NCBI GenBank assembly: GCA_023409535.1 | Contig: JAEYGZ010000027.1 | Span: forward strand, 496,001 to 560,000 | Reading direction: 5' to 3' | Length of the DNA: 64,000 nucleotides | Source: Bacillota bacterium | GTDB lineage: Bacteria; Bacillota; Clostridia; Lachnospirales; Lachnospiraceae | Shown: positions 26,982-35,754 of the stretch, in pieces | Numbering within the stretch: the first letter of the stretch is position 1 | Layout: the number at the start of each line of letters is the position of its first letter | The notes under the pieces: model-generated | Told to the model about the DNA's origin: nothing | Seen by the model: only the letters and a program-made list of their open reading frames with translations | Database searches by the model: none | Made by a program: the position numbers and the translations under genes

Positions 26982-28553
26982 ATGAATTTGTTAATCGTAG
27001 ATGATGAAATAAGTGCAATTCAAGCGGTTCTTAAAGGAGTAGATTGGGATGATCTGGATTTTTCAAATTTATATACCGCATCGAATAAGCAGGAAGCTAT
27101 TGATATAATCAGCAATAAGCAAGTGGATATTATGCTGAGTGATATTGAAATGCCGATGGGATCAGGGCTTGAACTTCTGGAGTGGGTTAATCTGAATGCA
27201 TCGGGCATACGATGTATCTTTATTACCTGTCATGCTGATTTTAATTTTGCGCAGAAGGCAGTAAAGCTGGGAAGTCTGGATTATATCCTCAAGCCTCTGG
27301 ATTTTGAGATACTTGGGCAAGTGTTGAAAAAGGCAGCTAAGCTTGTATGGGAGGAAAAGCTCCTAAAAGAGCATAGTACTTCCTGGCTTCACAATAAAGA
27401 AACGCTTCTCAAACAGTTCTGGATGGATTTTTTTGTGGGTGAGATTGCACCAAGTGAATATAGTGTAAAATATTATCTTAACCAAAAGCATTTAGAAATT
27501 GCTTTGGATAATAATTTCCTACCCATTTTAGTCAGTATTAAAAAATGGGATGAGACGATTAATAAGGAAGATTACAAACTATTTCTTTATGCCTTGCGTA
27601 ATATTGTACAGGAAATTTTCGTTCTGCCCTATACAGGAATTGAGGTTATACCATTTATAGATAATACATTGTTAATTATGCTTAGCCGTGATGCACAAAT
27701 GACGTTCGAGTTATCTGAGATAGCAACGAAGGATTGCAATTCGGTAATCAATGCTGCGCTTAAATATTTAAAATTAACTATATGCTGCTATATCGGTGAG
27801 CCGGATAAAATTTATGAAATCCCCAATCAATTGGAAGAACTGCACACCATGGATTTTAACAACGTGGCTTTTTTACAGAATATACTGTTTTACAGCCAAT
27901 ATACGGATAGCGCTGTAACGTATAAGAATGATATTTTTATACATCTGGCGGATCTGCTGGAAGATGGCGGTTTTGACGATGCCGCCAAAGAGATACATCA
28001 TTTTTTTGATAGTATTGATTATGTCAATCAAATCAACCGGGAATTTTTGGGCAATTTTCATCGTGATTTTTATTATCTTCTATTTGCATTCGCCCGCAAG
28101 CACAGTTTGTCCCTGGATGAGTTGTTTACGGATGAGGAATCAGACAAACTATCAAAAAATAGTATAACTTCACTGAATGGATTATTGCTATGGGTAGATT
28201 ATGCTTTGAATAAGTTACGGGATAGCGATACCGGTGGAAATCCGGTGGAAAAAACAAAACAGTATATCATTGACCATTTATCTTCAGAGCTGACTATGGG
28301 AGAATTGGCAAAGAATGTGCATCTGAATGCTGATTACCTTACAAGAATTTTTAAAAAGCAAATGGGTTATTCTATCAATCGGTATATTATAGAATGCAGG
28401 ATGAAATCTGCTATATGGATGCTTCAAAATACATCCTTATCTATTGGAGATGTAGCTGCCCAAGTGGGTTATTATAACTATTCCAGTTTTAACCGTATCT
28501 TTTCCAAAGTAATGAATATGTCTCCTTCGGAGTATAAGAACAGCTTAAAATGA
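26982..28553 (+). CDS. YesN-type response regulator with AraC DNA-binding domain
   Basis: A 523-residue regulator: receiver domain with DDE at 7-9 and phosphoacceptor Asp54 (LSDIEMPMGSG), a long middle region, and a C-terminal AraC double helix-turn-helix (LTMGELAKNVHLNADYLTRI; IGDVAAQVGYYNYSSFNRIF). It sits directly before the lipoprotein sugar-binding gene and after the divergent kinase. It is the best candidate to bind the CGGAA boxes found 12 bp downstream of its own stop, upstream of the permease operon, and upstream of the GH3 gene. That link is inferred from position, from the AraC-type domain, and from the two-box layout. Confidence 0.92.
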   Translation: MNLLIVDDEISAIQAVLKGVDWDDLDFSNLYTASNKQEAIDIISNKQVDIMLSDIEMPMGSGLELLEWVNLNASGIRCIFITCHADFNFAQKAVKLGSLDYILKPLDFEILGQVLKKAAKLVWEEKLLKEHSTSWLHNKETLLKQFWMDFFVGEIAPSEYSVKYYLNQKHLEIALDNNFLPILVSIKKWDETINKEDYKLFLYALRNIVQEIFVLPYTGIEVIPFIDNTLLIMLSRDAQMTFELSEIATKDCNSVINAALKYLKLTICCYIGEPDKIYEIPNQLEELHTMDFNNVAFLQNILFYSQYTDSAVTYKNDIFIHLADLLEDGGFDDAAKEIHHFFDSIDYVNQINREFLGNFHRDFYYLLFAFARKHSLSLDELFTDEESDKLSKNSITSLNGLLLWVDYALNKLRDSDTGGNPVEKTKQYIIDHLSSELTMGELAKNVHLNADYLTRIFKKQMGYSINRYIIECRMKSAIWMLQNTSLSIGDVAAQVGYYNYSSFNRIFSKVMNMSPSEYKNSLK

Positions 28554-28564
28554 AATAATAAAAG

Positions 28565-28628
28565 TCGGAAAAAGAGTGGTAAATAGTCGGAACAGGTGTA
28601 ATGAATACTCCTGATTACGAGCTATAAT
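28565..28628 (+). promoter_or_regulatory. Activator-dependent promoter, copy B of the CGGAA module
   Basis: CGGAA at 28566 and 28588 (22 bp apart) and TATAAT at 28623, 35 bp after the second box; no recognisable -35. Apart from a few changes the first 23 bases equal copy A at 12261. It drives the sugar-binding lipoprotein gene. Confidence 0.75.
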
Positions 28629-28670
28629 AATTCTGCCAGATAAACCTTATATAGGAGAAGGAGGATTATT

Positions 28671-30248
28671 ATGAAGAAATTGTTATGCTTGTTACTTACT
28701 ATGGCGATGATGCTATCCATGGTTGCTTGTACGTCAAAAACACCGGATAAGACATCTGAGCCCACGGCTAAACCAACAGAAGCTGCTCCTGCTAACGAAG
28801 GCGGGACCACGGAGGAACCGGCTGCAGAAGAGGCTGCCATTGATTTTGATGAAGAACCTTATACATTAAAGGTATGCTATCCGGTTATGAGCGAGGCTCA
28901 GCCGGATTTGGCGCTCATTCAAGAAAAGCTTAACGAAATTACACTGAGAGAAATTAATGCAAAGGTGGAGCTTGAAGCGGTTGGTTTGTTTAATATGGCC
29001 AATGTTTATGCATTAAAGGCTTCCAGTCAGGAAAAAATGGACGTGATAATGATTATGCCGGGGTATACCTATCTTGCTAATTTTGCCGGCAGTAACCTTA
29101 TTAAGCCGGTTGGTGAAGAGATTGATCAATGGGGAGGAGAAATTAAAGAGGTGCTGGGCGAGCAGCTGCTTGCCGGACAGTATAACGGACAGCAGTATGG
29201 GATACCGCAGAACAACCTGATAAAGAAGAACAGGCCTGGTTTTCAGATATCAAAGGCAATGATTGATAAATATAAGATTGATCTCTCAACCATCAAAACC
29301 TATGAAGATTTCGATCCTATTTTTGAAATGATACACAAAAATGAGCCGGATATGACAATCATTCTTCCGGAATCCACAGGCGGAAATATTCAATATGCTC
29401 TTAACAATGTTTATGATCCTCTGGGCGGTGGCTTCGGAGTGTTAAAGAATGCCGGACTTGACGACACCACGGTAATTAATAGTGTTGAAACAGAAGATTA
29501 TATGAATGCTGCAAAAAAAGTCAGGGAATGGTATTTAAAAGGATATATACCAAAGGATGTTACCGTATTACAAGAAGCCGGATCCAGAATATTTTATGGC
29601 GGTAATGTGTTTTCAACCGCAGTTGCTTCCGTTGGACCGGAGATGGGCTTTATAGATCCTATCGAGGCAAGATCGGTTGTTATAAAAGATACAGCCTTAT
29701 TTACAACAGACAGCCAATTATTTATGTGGGCGGTTCCGGCATCAGCAGAAAGACCGGATAAATCTATCCAGTTTCTTAATTTAATGGACGCCAGTGCCGA
29801 AGCCGGTGAATTGTTCCGGTATGGAATTGAAGGCACACATTATGAGAAAGATGAGAATAATGTGGTTACCCCGGATGCTGAAACTGAATCCAGATGGAGA
29901 AACAATTGGACTATATTCGGAGATGCATTCAAAATACCGCTTTTCAGAAATCAGTTATGGGCAAGCCCGGACGGAACGGTGGAAACCTATTTCAAGCTTG
30001 TTGATGAGTGGAACAATAATATTAAGACATCAAAAGCATACGGCTTTACATTCGATCCAACCCCGGTGAAAACCGAAATTGCGGCTTGTGATGCGATAGA
30101 CAAAGAATATACGCCGTCCATTGGAAACGGAGCAGTTGATCCGGAAACGGAAATCCCAAAATTTGTTGATAAACTATATGCTGCGGGGCTTCAGAAGATT
30201 ATCGATGAGAAACAACGTCAGCTTGACGCATGGCTGGCTGCACAATAG
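28671..30248 (+). CDS. Extracellular sugar-binding lipoprotein of the ABC importer
   Basis: A 525-residue substrate-binding protein of the LipO/YtcQ type (COG1653). A lipoprotein signal peptide ends in the lipobox SMVAC with Cys20, followed by a ~30-residue Pro/Thr/Glu linker and the two-lobed binding domain beginning EEPYTLKVCYPV. It would capture oligosaccharides for the LplB/YtcP permeases encoded next. GGAGAAGGAGG precedes the ATG. It has its own promoter (copy B) and its own terminator, so the binding protein can be made in excess of the permeases, which have a separate copy of the same promoter. Confidence 0.94.
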   Translation: MKKLLCLLLTMAMMLSMVACTSKTPDKTSEPTAKPTEAAPANEGGTTEEPAAEEAAIDFDEEPYTLKVCYPVMSEAQPDLALIQEKLNEITLREINAKVELEAVGLFNMANVYALKASSQEKMDVIMIMPGYTYLANFAGSNLIKPVGEEIDQWGGEIKEVLGEQLLAGQYNGQQYGIPQNNLIKKNRPGFQISKAMIDKYKIDLSTIKTYEDFDPIFEMIHKNEPDMTIILPESTGGNIQYALNNVYDPLGGGFGVLKNAGLDDTTVINSVETEDYMNAAKKVREWYLKGYIPKDVTVLQEAGSRIFYGGNVFSTAVASVGPEMGFIDPIEARSVVIKDTALFTTDSQLFMWAVPASAERPDKSIQFLNLMDASAEAGELFRYGIEGTHYEKDENNVVTPDAETESRWRNNWTIFGDAFKIPLFRNQLWASPDGTVETYFKLVDEWNNNIKTSKAYGFTFDPTPVKTEIAACDAIDKEYTPSIGNGAVDPETEIPKFVDKLYAAGLQKIIDEKQRQLDAWLAAQ

Positions 30249-30264
30249 TAACTGAATAGGATGT

Positions 30265-30302
30265 AAAAATAACGGCTGAGCTATTGCTCGGCCGTTATTT
30301 TT
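30265..30302 (+). terminator. Intrinsic terminator after the binding-protein gene
   Basis: AAAAATAACGGC at 30265-30276 pairs with GCCGTTATTTTT at 30291-30302; the inner bases (TGAGC/GCTCG) also pair around a TATT loop, giving a 17-bp stem that ends in a T-run. Confidence 0.9.
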
Positions 30303-30367
30303 ACATTATATACCGTAGATACCTGGAAAAGCACGAATAGAAATATGATTTTGATACCGGATAATAG

Positions 30368-30431
30368 TCGGAAAAGGAGAGGAAAGAGTACGGAACAGGT
30401 ATAACAGATGATTAAGCTAATAACTTATAAT
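30368..30431 (+). promoter_or_regulatory. Activator-dependent promoter, copy C of the CGGAA module
   Basis: CGGAA at 30369 and 30391 (22 bp) and TATAAT at 30426 (35 bp after the second box). The second box reads ACGGAA instead of TCGGAA. It drives the permease-YesL-glycosidase operon. With transcription starting near 30438, an ATG at 30446 would be almost leaderless, which favours the TTG at 30464. Confidence 0.72.
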
Positions 30432-30463
30432 CATTGTAGGAAAAAATGAAGGAGGTAGTACCA

Positions 30464-31417
30464 TTGATAGCAGCAACAATAAAAGAAAAAGAGCCTATCA
30501 AGAAAAAACACAAAATAAACTGGAGGAAGTTTATTCCTCTCTATTTTATGGCGTTACCGGCAATAGTATATTTATTCATCAATAATTATATGCCGTTGTA
30601 TGGTATGCAAATCGCTTTTCGTGAATTGGATTATTCAAAGGGAGTGTTTAATGGAGATTTTGTCGGACTGAGAAATTTTTCATTTTTATTTTCTACGAAT
30701 GAGGCATTTATTATGGTACGTAATACAGTGCTGTATAATCTGCTGTTCATCGTATTCGGTACGGTATTTTCATTGACGGTGGCAATCCTGTTCGCTGAAA
30801 TCAAAAATAAGGTAGCGGCTAAGGTGTATCAGTCTGCAATGCTAATTCCGCATTTCATATCTATGGTAATCGTAAGTTATTTAGCGTTTGCATATCTGAG
30901 CAGCGAAACAGGTTTTATTAATAACACAATTCTTAAGTTATTTGGAGCCGAGCCCGTTTCGTGGTATTCAGAACCAAAATATTGGCCTTTTATCCTGCTG
31001 TTTATTAATATCTGGAAAGGAATGGGGTATAGCTTGCTTATGTATACCGCTCGTCTTTTGACCATCAGTGATGAATATTATGAGGCTGCAAGAATTGACG
31101 GTGCGACCAAAATACAGCAAATATTCCGTATTACATTACCATTGCTGAAGCCTGCCATTATCATGATGATAATTTTGTCACTGGGCCGTATGTTCTACTC
31201 CGATTTTGGATTGTTCTATCAAGTTCCAATGAACGCCGGTGCTTTATACAGTGTGACAACCACAATTGATACTTATTCTTACAGGGCATTGATGAACTTA
31301 GGAGACATCACAATGTCTACTGCAACCGGTGTGTTCCAGTCCTTTGTAGGTTTTATCTTAATACTTGCTTCAAACCTGCTGATCAGGAAAATCAGCAAAG
31401 ATGATGCATTGTTCTAA
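30464..31417 (+). CDS. Sugar ABC transporter permease, LplB type
   Basis: A 317-residue permease with about six membrane segments and the EAA loop YEAARIDGATKIQQIFRI. I start it at TTG 30464 because AGGAGG lies eight bases upstream and the predicted transcript begins near 30438; an in-frame ATG at 30446 would add six residues. First gene of a run that continues without a clear terminator through the second permease, a YesL-like protein and several glycosidases. Works with the binding protein at 28671. Confidence 0.92.
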   Translation: MIAATIKEKEPIKKKHKINWRKFIPLYFMALPAIVYLFINNYMPLYGMQIAFRELDYSKGVFNGDFVGLRNFSFLFSTNEAFIMVRNTVLYNLLFIVFGTVFSLTVAILFAEIKNKVAAKVYQSAMLIPHFISMVIVSYLAFAYLSSETGFINNTILKLFGAEPVSWYSEPKYWPFILLFINIWKGMGYSLLMYTARLLTISDEYYEAARIDGATKIQQIFRITLPLLKPAIIMMIILSLGRMFYSDFGLFYQVPMNAGALYSVTTTIDTYSYRALMNLGDITMSTATGVFQSFVGFILILASNLLIRKISKDDALF

Positions 31418-31433
31418 GTGAGGAGAAAAATAT

Positions 31434-32321
31434 ATGAATAGTAAAAGCAATAAACGCTGGTCCTGTGCCGGACATATTTTAATGATTGTTTTATCTGTTT
31501 TGGCAATCGCGCCCTTTATTCTGCTGATCATATCGTCATTTACCGACGAAGGGGCTGCGCTTCGTAACGGATACAGCTACATGCCGGAGGCCTGGTCACT
31601 GGAAGCTTACCGGTATATAGCAACTCAGTGGGAGATGATAGGTAAGGGCTATCTGGTTTCCTTTACTGTCACCATTATCGGTACTGCCGTGGGTGTCACA
31701 ATTTCGGCAATGTTTGGATACGTTCTTAGCCAGAAGAGTTTACCTTTTCGCAGTATTATTCTGTTTTTATTGACCTTTACCATGTTGTTTAACGGAGGAC
31801 TTACCGCGTCATATATTGTGTATACTCAGGTATTTCACATTAAGAACACAATCTTTGGGTTAATTGTTCCCGGACTTTTGATGAATGCCTACAATGTTAT
31901 GATGTTCCGCAATTATTTTGAAATGTCGATTCCGGGAGCACTTCAAGAAGCGGCGAAGATTGATGGTGCTTCGGAAATGAAAATCTTTTTTAAGGTCATT
32001 GTACCGTTATCCCTGCCTATGGTAGCAACCGTTGGCCTGATGGTAGCGCTAATGTACTGGAACGACTGGATGAACGGTATGTACTACCTTTCTTCCAATA
32101 GTAAGCTGCAGAGTATACAGACTATTTTGAACAGAGTGAATGAAAACATTAAGTTTTTGCAGCAAAATAATCTAAATGTCATAGCATCTGAATCTGATTT
32201 ACCATCGAAAACCGTTCGTATGGCAATAGCGCTGGTTGGTACAGTGCCGATCCTCTGCTTGTACCCCGTTTTCCAGAAGTGGTTCGTGAAAGGAATGATG
32301 GTTGGAGCAGTAAAAGAATAG
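31434..32321 (+). CDS. Sugar ABC transporter permease, YtcP type
   Basis: A 295-residue partner permease, six membrane segments, EAA loop QEAAKIDGASEMKIFFKV, and the family C-terminus QKWFVKGMMVGAVKE. GAGGAG precedes the ATG and the gap to the first permease is 16 bp. The LplB/YtcP pair and the lipoprotein form a complete importer apart from the shared ATPase encoded elsewhere. Confidence 0.94.
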   Translation: MNSKSNKRWSCAGHILMIVLSVLAIAPFILLIISSFTDEGAALRNGYSYMPEAWSLEAYRYIATQWEMIGKGYLVSFTVTIIGTAVGVTISAMFGYVLSQKSLPFRSIILFLLTFTMLFNGGLTASYIVYTQVFHIKNTIFGLIVPGLLMNAYNVMMFRNYFEMSIPGALQEAAKIDGASEMKIFFKVIVPLSLPMVATVGLMVALMYWNDWMNGMYYLSSNSKLQSIQTILNRVNENIKFLQQNNLNVIASESDLPSKTVRMAIALVGTVPILCLYPVFQKWFVKGMMVGAVKE

Positions 32322-32345
32322 TCGGTTTATGAAAGGAAGATTAGT

Positions 32346-32978
32346 ATGACGGATTTTTTCAAATATGATAATGCATTCTTTCGTCTGATGACTAAGGTGT
32401 TACAATTATTCTGTCTAAATCTGTTGTGGCTTCTGTTTTGCCTGCCTGTAGTGACTGTGGGAGCTGCAACAACGGCTCTTCATGCGGTAACTTTAAAAAT
32501 GGTAAGGAATGAGGAAGGATATATTTTACGAAGCTTTTGGAAAGCCTTTCGCGTGAATTTCCGCCAAGCCACCGGCATTTGGATGGTAATCCTATTGCTT
32601 GGAATTGTTCTGGCAGGCGACATCTACTACTTCTCAAGATGGGCTAATTGGATGGGAATCCTGTTTGCCGGTTCGTTCTGTATTTGCTTGATCGTATTGG
32701 GACTGACCTGTATGATTGTCTTCCATTTACAGGCCCGATTTCAAAATAACGGGAAAGGTACCATTACCAATGCGATTCGAATGGCATTTCGCCATTTGTC
32801 ATCAAGCAGCGCTCTTCTGATTTTGTTTTGCTGCATGGCTTACGGGTTTTATGCATCGGTTCCTTTGATGATAATTATTATATTAATTGGCGGATCGCTT
32901 TTATCTTATGTTTCTTCCTATCTTCTTCGGAGGTTTTTTGATATCTATGAAACAGAAGCTATAAAAAATGACTGCTGA
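32346..32978 (+). CDS. YesL-like DUF624 membrane protein
   Basis: A 210-residue membrane protein of the YesL/DUF624 family, commonly found beside LplB/YtcP importers and YesMN regulators in Firmicutes; its biochemical role is not known. Four to five hydrophobic segments are visible, with the family signature LLWLLFCLPVVTVGAATTAL near residues 28-47. GAAAGGAAG precedes the ATG; 24 bp after the permease stop, so in the same operon. Confidence 0.88.
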   Translation: MTDFFKYDNAFFRLMTKVLQLFCLNLLWLLFCLPVVTVGAATTALHAVTLKMVRNEEGYILRSFWKAFRVNFRQATGIWMVILLLGIVLAGDIYYFSRWANWMGILFAGSFCICLIVLGLTCMIVFHLQARFQNNGKGTITNAIRMAFRHLSSSSALLILFCCMAYGFYASVPLMIIIILIGGSLLSYVSSYLLRRFFDIYETEAIKNDC

Positions 32979-33092
32979 TCAGGATAAGGATATTGTAAGA
33001 GGAGAATATGAATTTGCGCTAAACAACGCGCTGTAACAGAAGGTAAAATCGGAATTAAATTCCGCAGCTTGGATAGATTAGGAGAATGATGG

Positions 33093-35624
33093 ATGAAAGC
33101 AATTAATCTTAGAACGGAACAATTGGTAAATCCCATAGGCATTGATATTATAAAACCACATTTGTCGTGGGTTTGCAAGGAAGATATTATCCAGACCGCT
33201 TATGAAATTGACGCTTTGTCAAATGAGGCTGTTATCTGGAATAGCGGCAAGGTCGCTGCAAACAGGATGAATGCAGTCTTTGGCGTGGATGTAGAAAGTA
33301 AACAGCGCGTATCATGGCGGGTGCGTCTCTGGAATGAGAATAGCGAGGCTGGCGATTGGAGTGAAGAAGCCGCCTTTGAGATGGGAATTTTAGATACGGC
33401 GCAGTTTATTGCCAAATGGATTAATCCGGAATTGACCTGCGATCCTGAAGTACATAAGCCGGCAAGTTATTTGAGGACTTCCTTTAAAGCACCGACAGGA
33501 GAGCAGGCAAGATTGTATATTACCTGTCATGGATTGTATGAAGCATACATCAATGGCCGGCGTGCAGGAGATTTTGTGCTGGCGCCGGGGACTTATTCCT
33601 ACGACAAGAAATTAGCATATCAGACCTATGATGTTACCGGATTGGTGAAAGAAGGAGCCAATGAGGTTCAGGTCATCCTGGGTGATGGATGGTACCGCAG
33701 CTGCTCGGGTGTGGACGGAGATCGCAATCTGTATGGAGAAGACATTGCTCTTTTCTTTCAGCTGGAAGTAGATGGCATACCGGTATGTATCTCGGACGAG
33801 AGCTGGCAGGCTACACAGGAAGGACCAATCCGGGAGAATGATATGCAGCAGGGTGAAGTATATGATGCCGGAATGGAGGAATTAACGGGTTGGCATGGGG
33901 TGAAAGTTGAAGCGTTTAAAACCGCGAACCTTGCATGTTCTAATTCACTGCCGATCGCAGAGTGTGAACGCTTTGACGGCAGAATAATTACCACGCCAAA
34001 TGGAGAGACCGTTATAGATTACGGTCAGAACTTAGCCGGTTATATTGAGTTTACCGTAAACGCTCATGCGGGGGACACCATTGCTATGACCCATGGGGAG
34101 TCTCTGGATGAAAACGGGAACTTTACGGCAGAGAACTTTCAGGACCGTAAGCGGCACAAAGAAGGCGGGACAGAGCAAAGAGTAGTATTTACCTGTAAAG
34201 AAGGACTGAATCATTATAAGTCCAAATTTACCATATGGGGGTTCCGTTATGCCAAGGCGGAGACCGGTATTGATCTGTCCGAAGCGGCTTTTACTTCTAT
34301 TGCAGTGTATTCCAAAATGGAACAGACCGGTTGGTTTGAGTGCTCGGATGAAAACGTGAACCAGTTGGTACAAAACAGTATCTGGAGCCAGAAATCCAAT
34401 TTCTGCGATGTACCGACAGATTGTCCGACCAGAGAACGGGCTGCATGGACAGGAGATATGGGTGTCTATGTGGAAACCGGAATATTCTTGGAGGATTGTT
34501 ATCCGGTTATCCGTAAATGGCTGGGTGAGTGCCGCTTGAACCAATATGAGGATGGCAAGATTGCCAATATTGCTCCAAGGAATAATGTGCGCTCTTATTT
34601 TTCGGAGATGTTAGCAGGCTCTGTCGGTTGGGGTGATGCCAGTATTATAGTACCGTATGCATTGTATAAGAGATATGATGACATCAGTATCCTGGAAGAG
34701 AATTATGAGATGATGCAGGGTTGGTATCGGTTTTTAGAGAGGCGTGCAAAGCAAAAGAGTGAAATAAGTATGATCGAAAAGGAAAACCCATATGCCGGGT
34801 ATACCATTGAGACAGGTGTTGACTATGGAGAATGGTGTGAACCCGACATGGAAGGACCGGCAGCTATGGCCAAGCCTCAATACAAGGTGTCAACAGCATA
34901 TTATGCCTATTCCGGCAGAATACTTGCAGAAATCGCAGAGCTTCTTGGAAAGAGTGAAGATGCCGCTCACTATAGGGAAACGGCCGGAAATGCTGCCAGA
35001 GCATTTCATTTGGTCGCAACAGAAGATGGTAAAATCCAATCGGATCGTCAGGCAGAATATGTGCGTGCCATTTCCTTTGGGCTGTTAAGTGAGGAAGAGT
35101 CAAAGATTGCAGCTGCAGATTTGAATCAATTGGTTGTAGATAGCGGTTATCACCTAAATACCGGTTTCCTGTCTACTCCATCCTTGTGTGGTGTGTTGGT
35201 GCAATATGGTTATCTGGAAACAGCCTATAAGTTATTATTGCAGGATACTATGCCAAGCTGGTTATATGAGGTGAAGAAAGGCGCTACAACGATTTGGGAA
35301 ACCTGGGATGGAATCAATGAAAAGGGTGAAGTAAAAGCATCCCTGAATCACTATTCTTATGGAGCGGTTTGCGGTTGGCTATTCGACTGTGTATGTGGAA
35401 TTAAACTGGAAAACGGTAAAGTAAGCATTGCTCCGCATCCGCACAAGCTGCTGAACCACGCAAAGGCGGCTTATCGGTCTCCGGTAGGTGAGATTGTAAG
35501 CGGATGGAACTATGAAGCCGGTAGATTTAGTTACGAGATTACAATCCCTGCCAACGTGACGGCGGAGGTGATTTTGATGGATGGCAGACATGAGTCATTG
35601 TCTGCAGGCACCTATCATTTATAG
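33093..35624 (+). CDS. GH78 alpha-L-rhamnosidase
   Basis: An 843-residue cytoplasmic rhamnosidase. N-terminal Fn3-like and jelly-roll domains (CHGLYEAYINGRRAGDFVLA near residue 145), catalytic barrel with PTDCPTRERAAWTGDMG near 440, GWGDASIIVPYALY, and TTIWETWDG with SLNHYSYG near 731-752. No signal peptide; AGGAG precedes the ATG. It follows the importer genes and most likely removes rhamnose from what they bring in. In the 114-bp gap upstream, CGGAA at 33055 and TTCCG at 33065 form a short inverted repeat of unknown meaning. Confidence 0.94.
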   Translation: MKAINLRTEQLVNPIGIDIIKPHLSWVCKEDIIQTAYEIDALSNEAVIWNSGKVAANRMNAVFGVDVESKQRVSWRVRLWNENSEAGDWSEEAAFEMGILDTAQFIAKWINPELTCDPEVHKPASYLRTSFKAPTGEQARLYITCHGLYEAYINGRRAGDFVLAPGTYSYDKKLAYQTYDVTGLVKEGANEVQVILGDGWYRSCSGVDGDRNLYGEDIALFFQLEVDGIPVCISDESWQATQEGPIRENDMQQGEVYDAGMEELTGWHGVKVEAFKTANLACSNSLPIAECERFDGRIITTPNGETVIDYGQNLAGYIEFTVNAHAGDTIAMTHGESLDENGNFTAENFQDRKRHKEGGTEQRVVFTCKEGLNHYKSKFTIWGFRYAKAETGIDLSEAAFTSIAVYSKMEQTGWFECSDENVNQLVQNSIWSQKSNFCDVPTDCPTRERAAWTGDMGVYVETGIFLEDCYPVIRKWLGECRLNQYEDGKIANIAPRNNVRSYFSEMLAGSVGWGDASIIVPYALYKRYDDISILEENYEMMQGWYRFLERRAKQKSEISMIEKENPYAGYTIETGVDYGEWCEPDMEGPAAMAKPQYKVSTAYYAYSGRILAEIAELLGKSEDAAHYRETAGNAARAFHLVATEDGKIQSDRQAEYVRAISFGLLSEEESKIAAADLNQLVVDSGYHLNTGFLSTPSLCGVLVQYGYLETAYKLLLQDTMPSWLYEVKKGATTIWETWDGINEKGEVKASLNHYSYGAVCGWLFDCVCGIKLENGKVSIAPHPHKLLNHAKAAYRSPVGEIVSGWNYEAGRFSYEITIPANVTAEVILMDGRHESLSAGTYHL

Positions 35625-35754
35625 GGGATATGAATATGCCTCCGACGGAAAGATGTCAGGTTATCTAATAATTGATTCAATATCGGATATAAAATCATGG
35701 TCTGCGGATCATTGAACCTGTAATCAGGTAAGAAATAAGAAAGGAAGGAATAAA

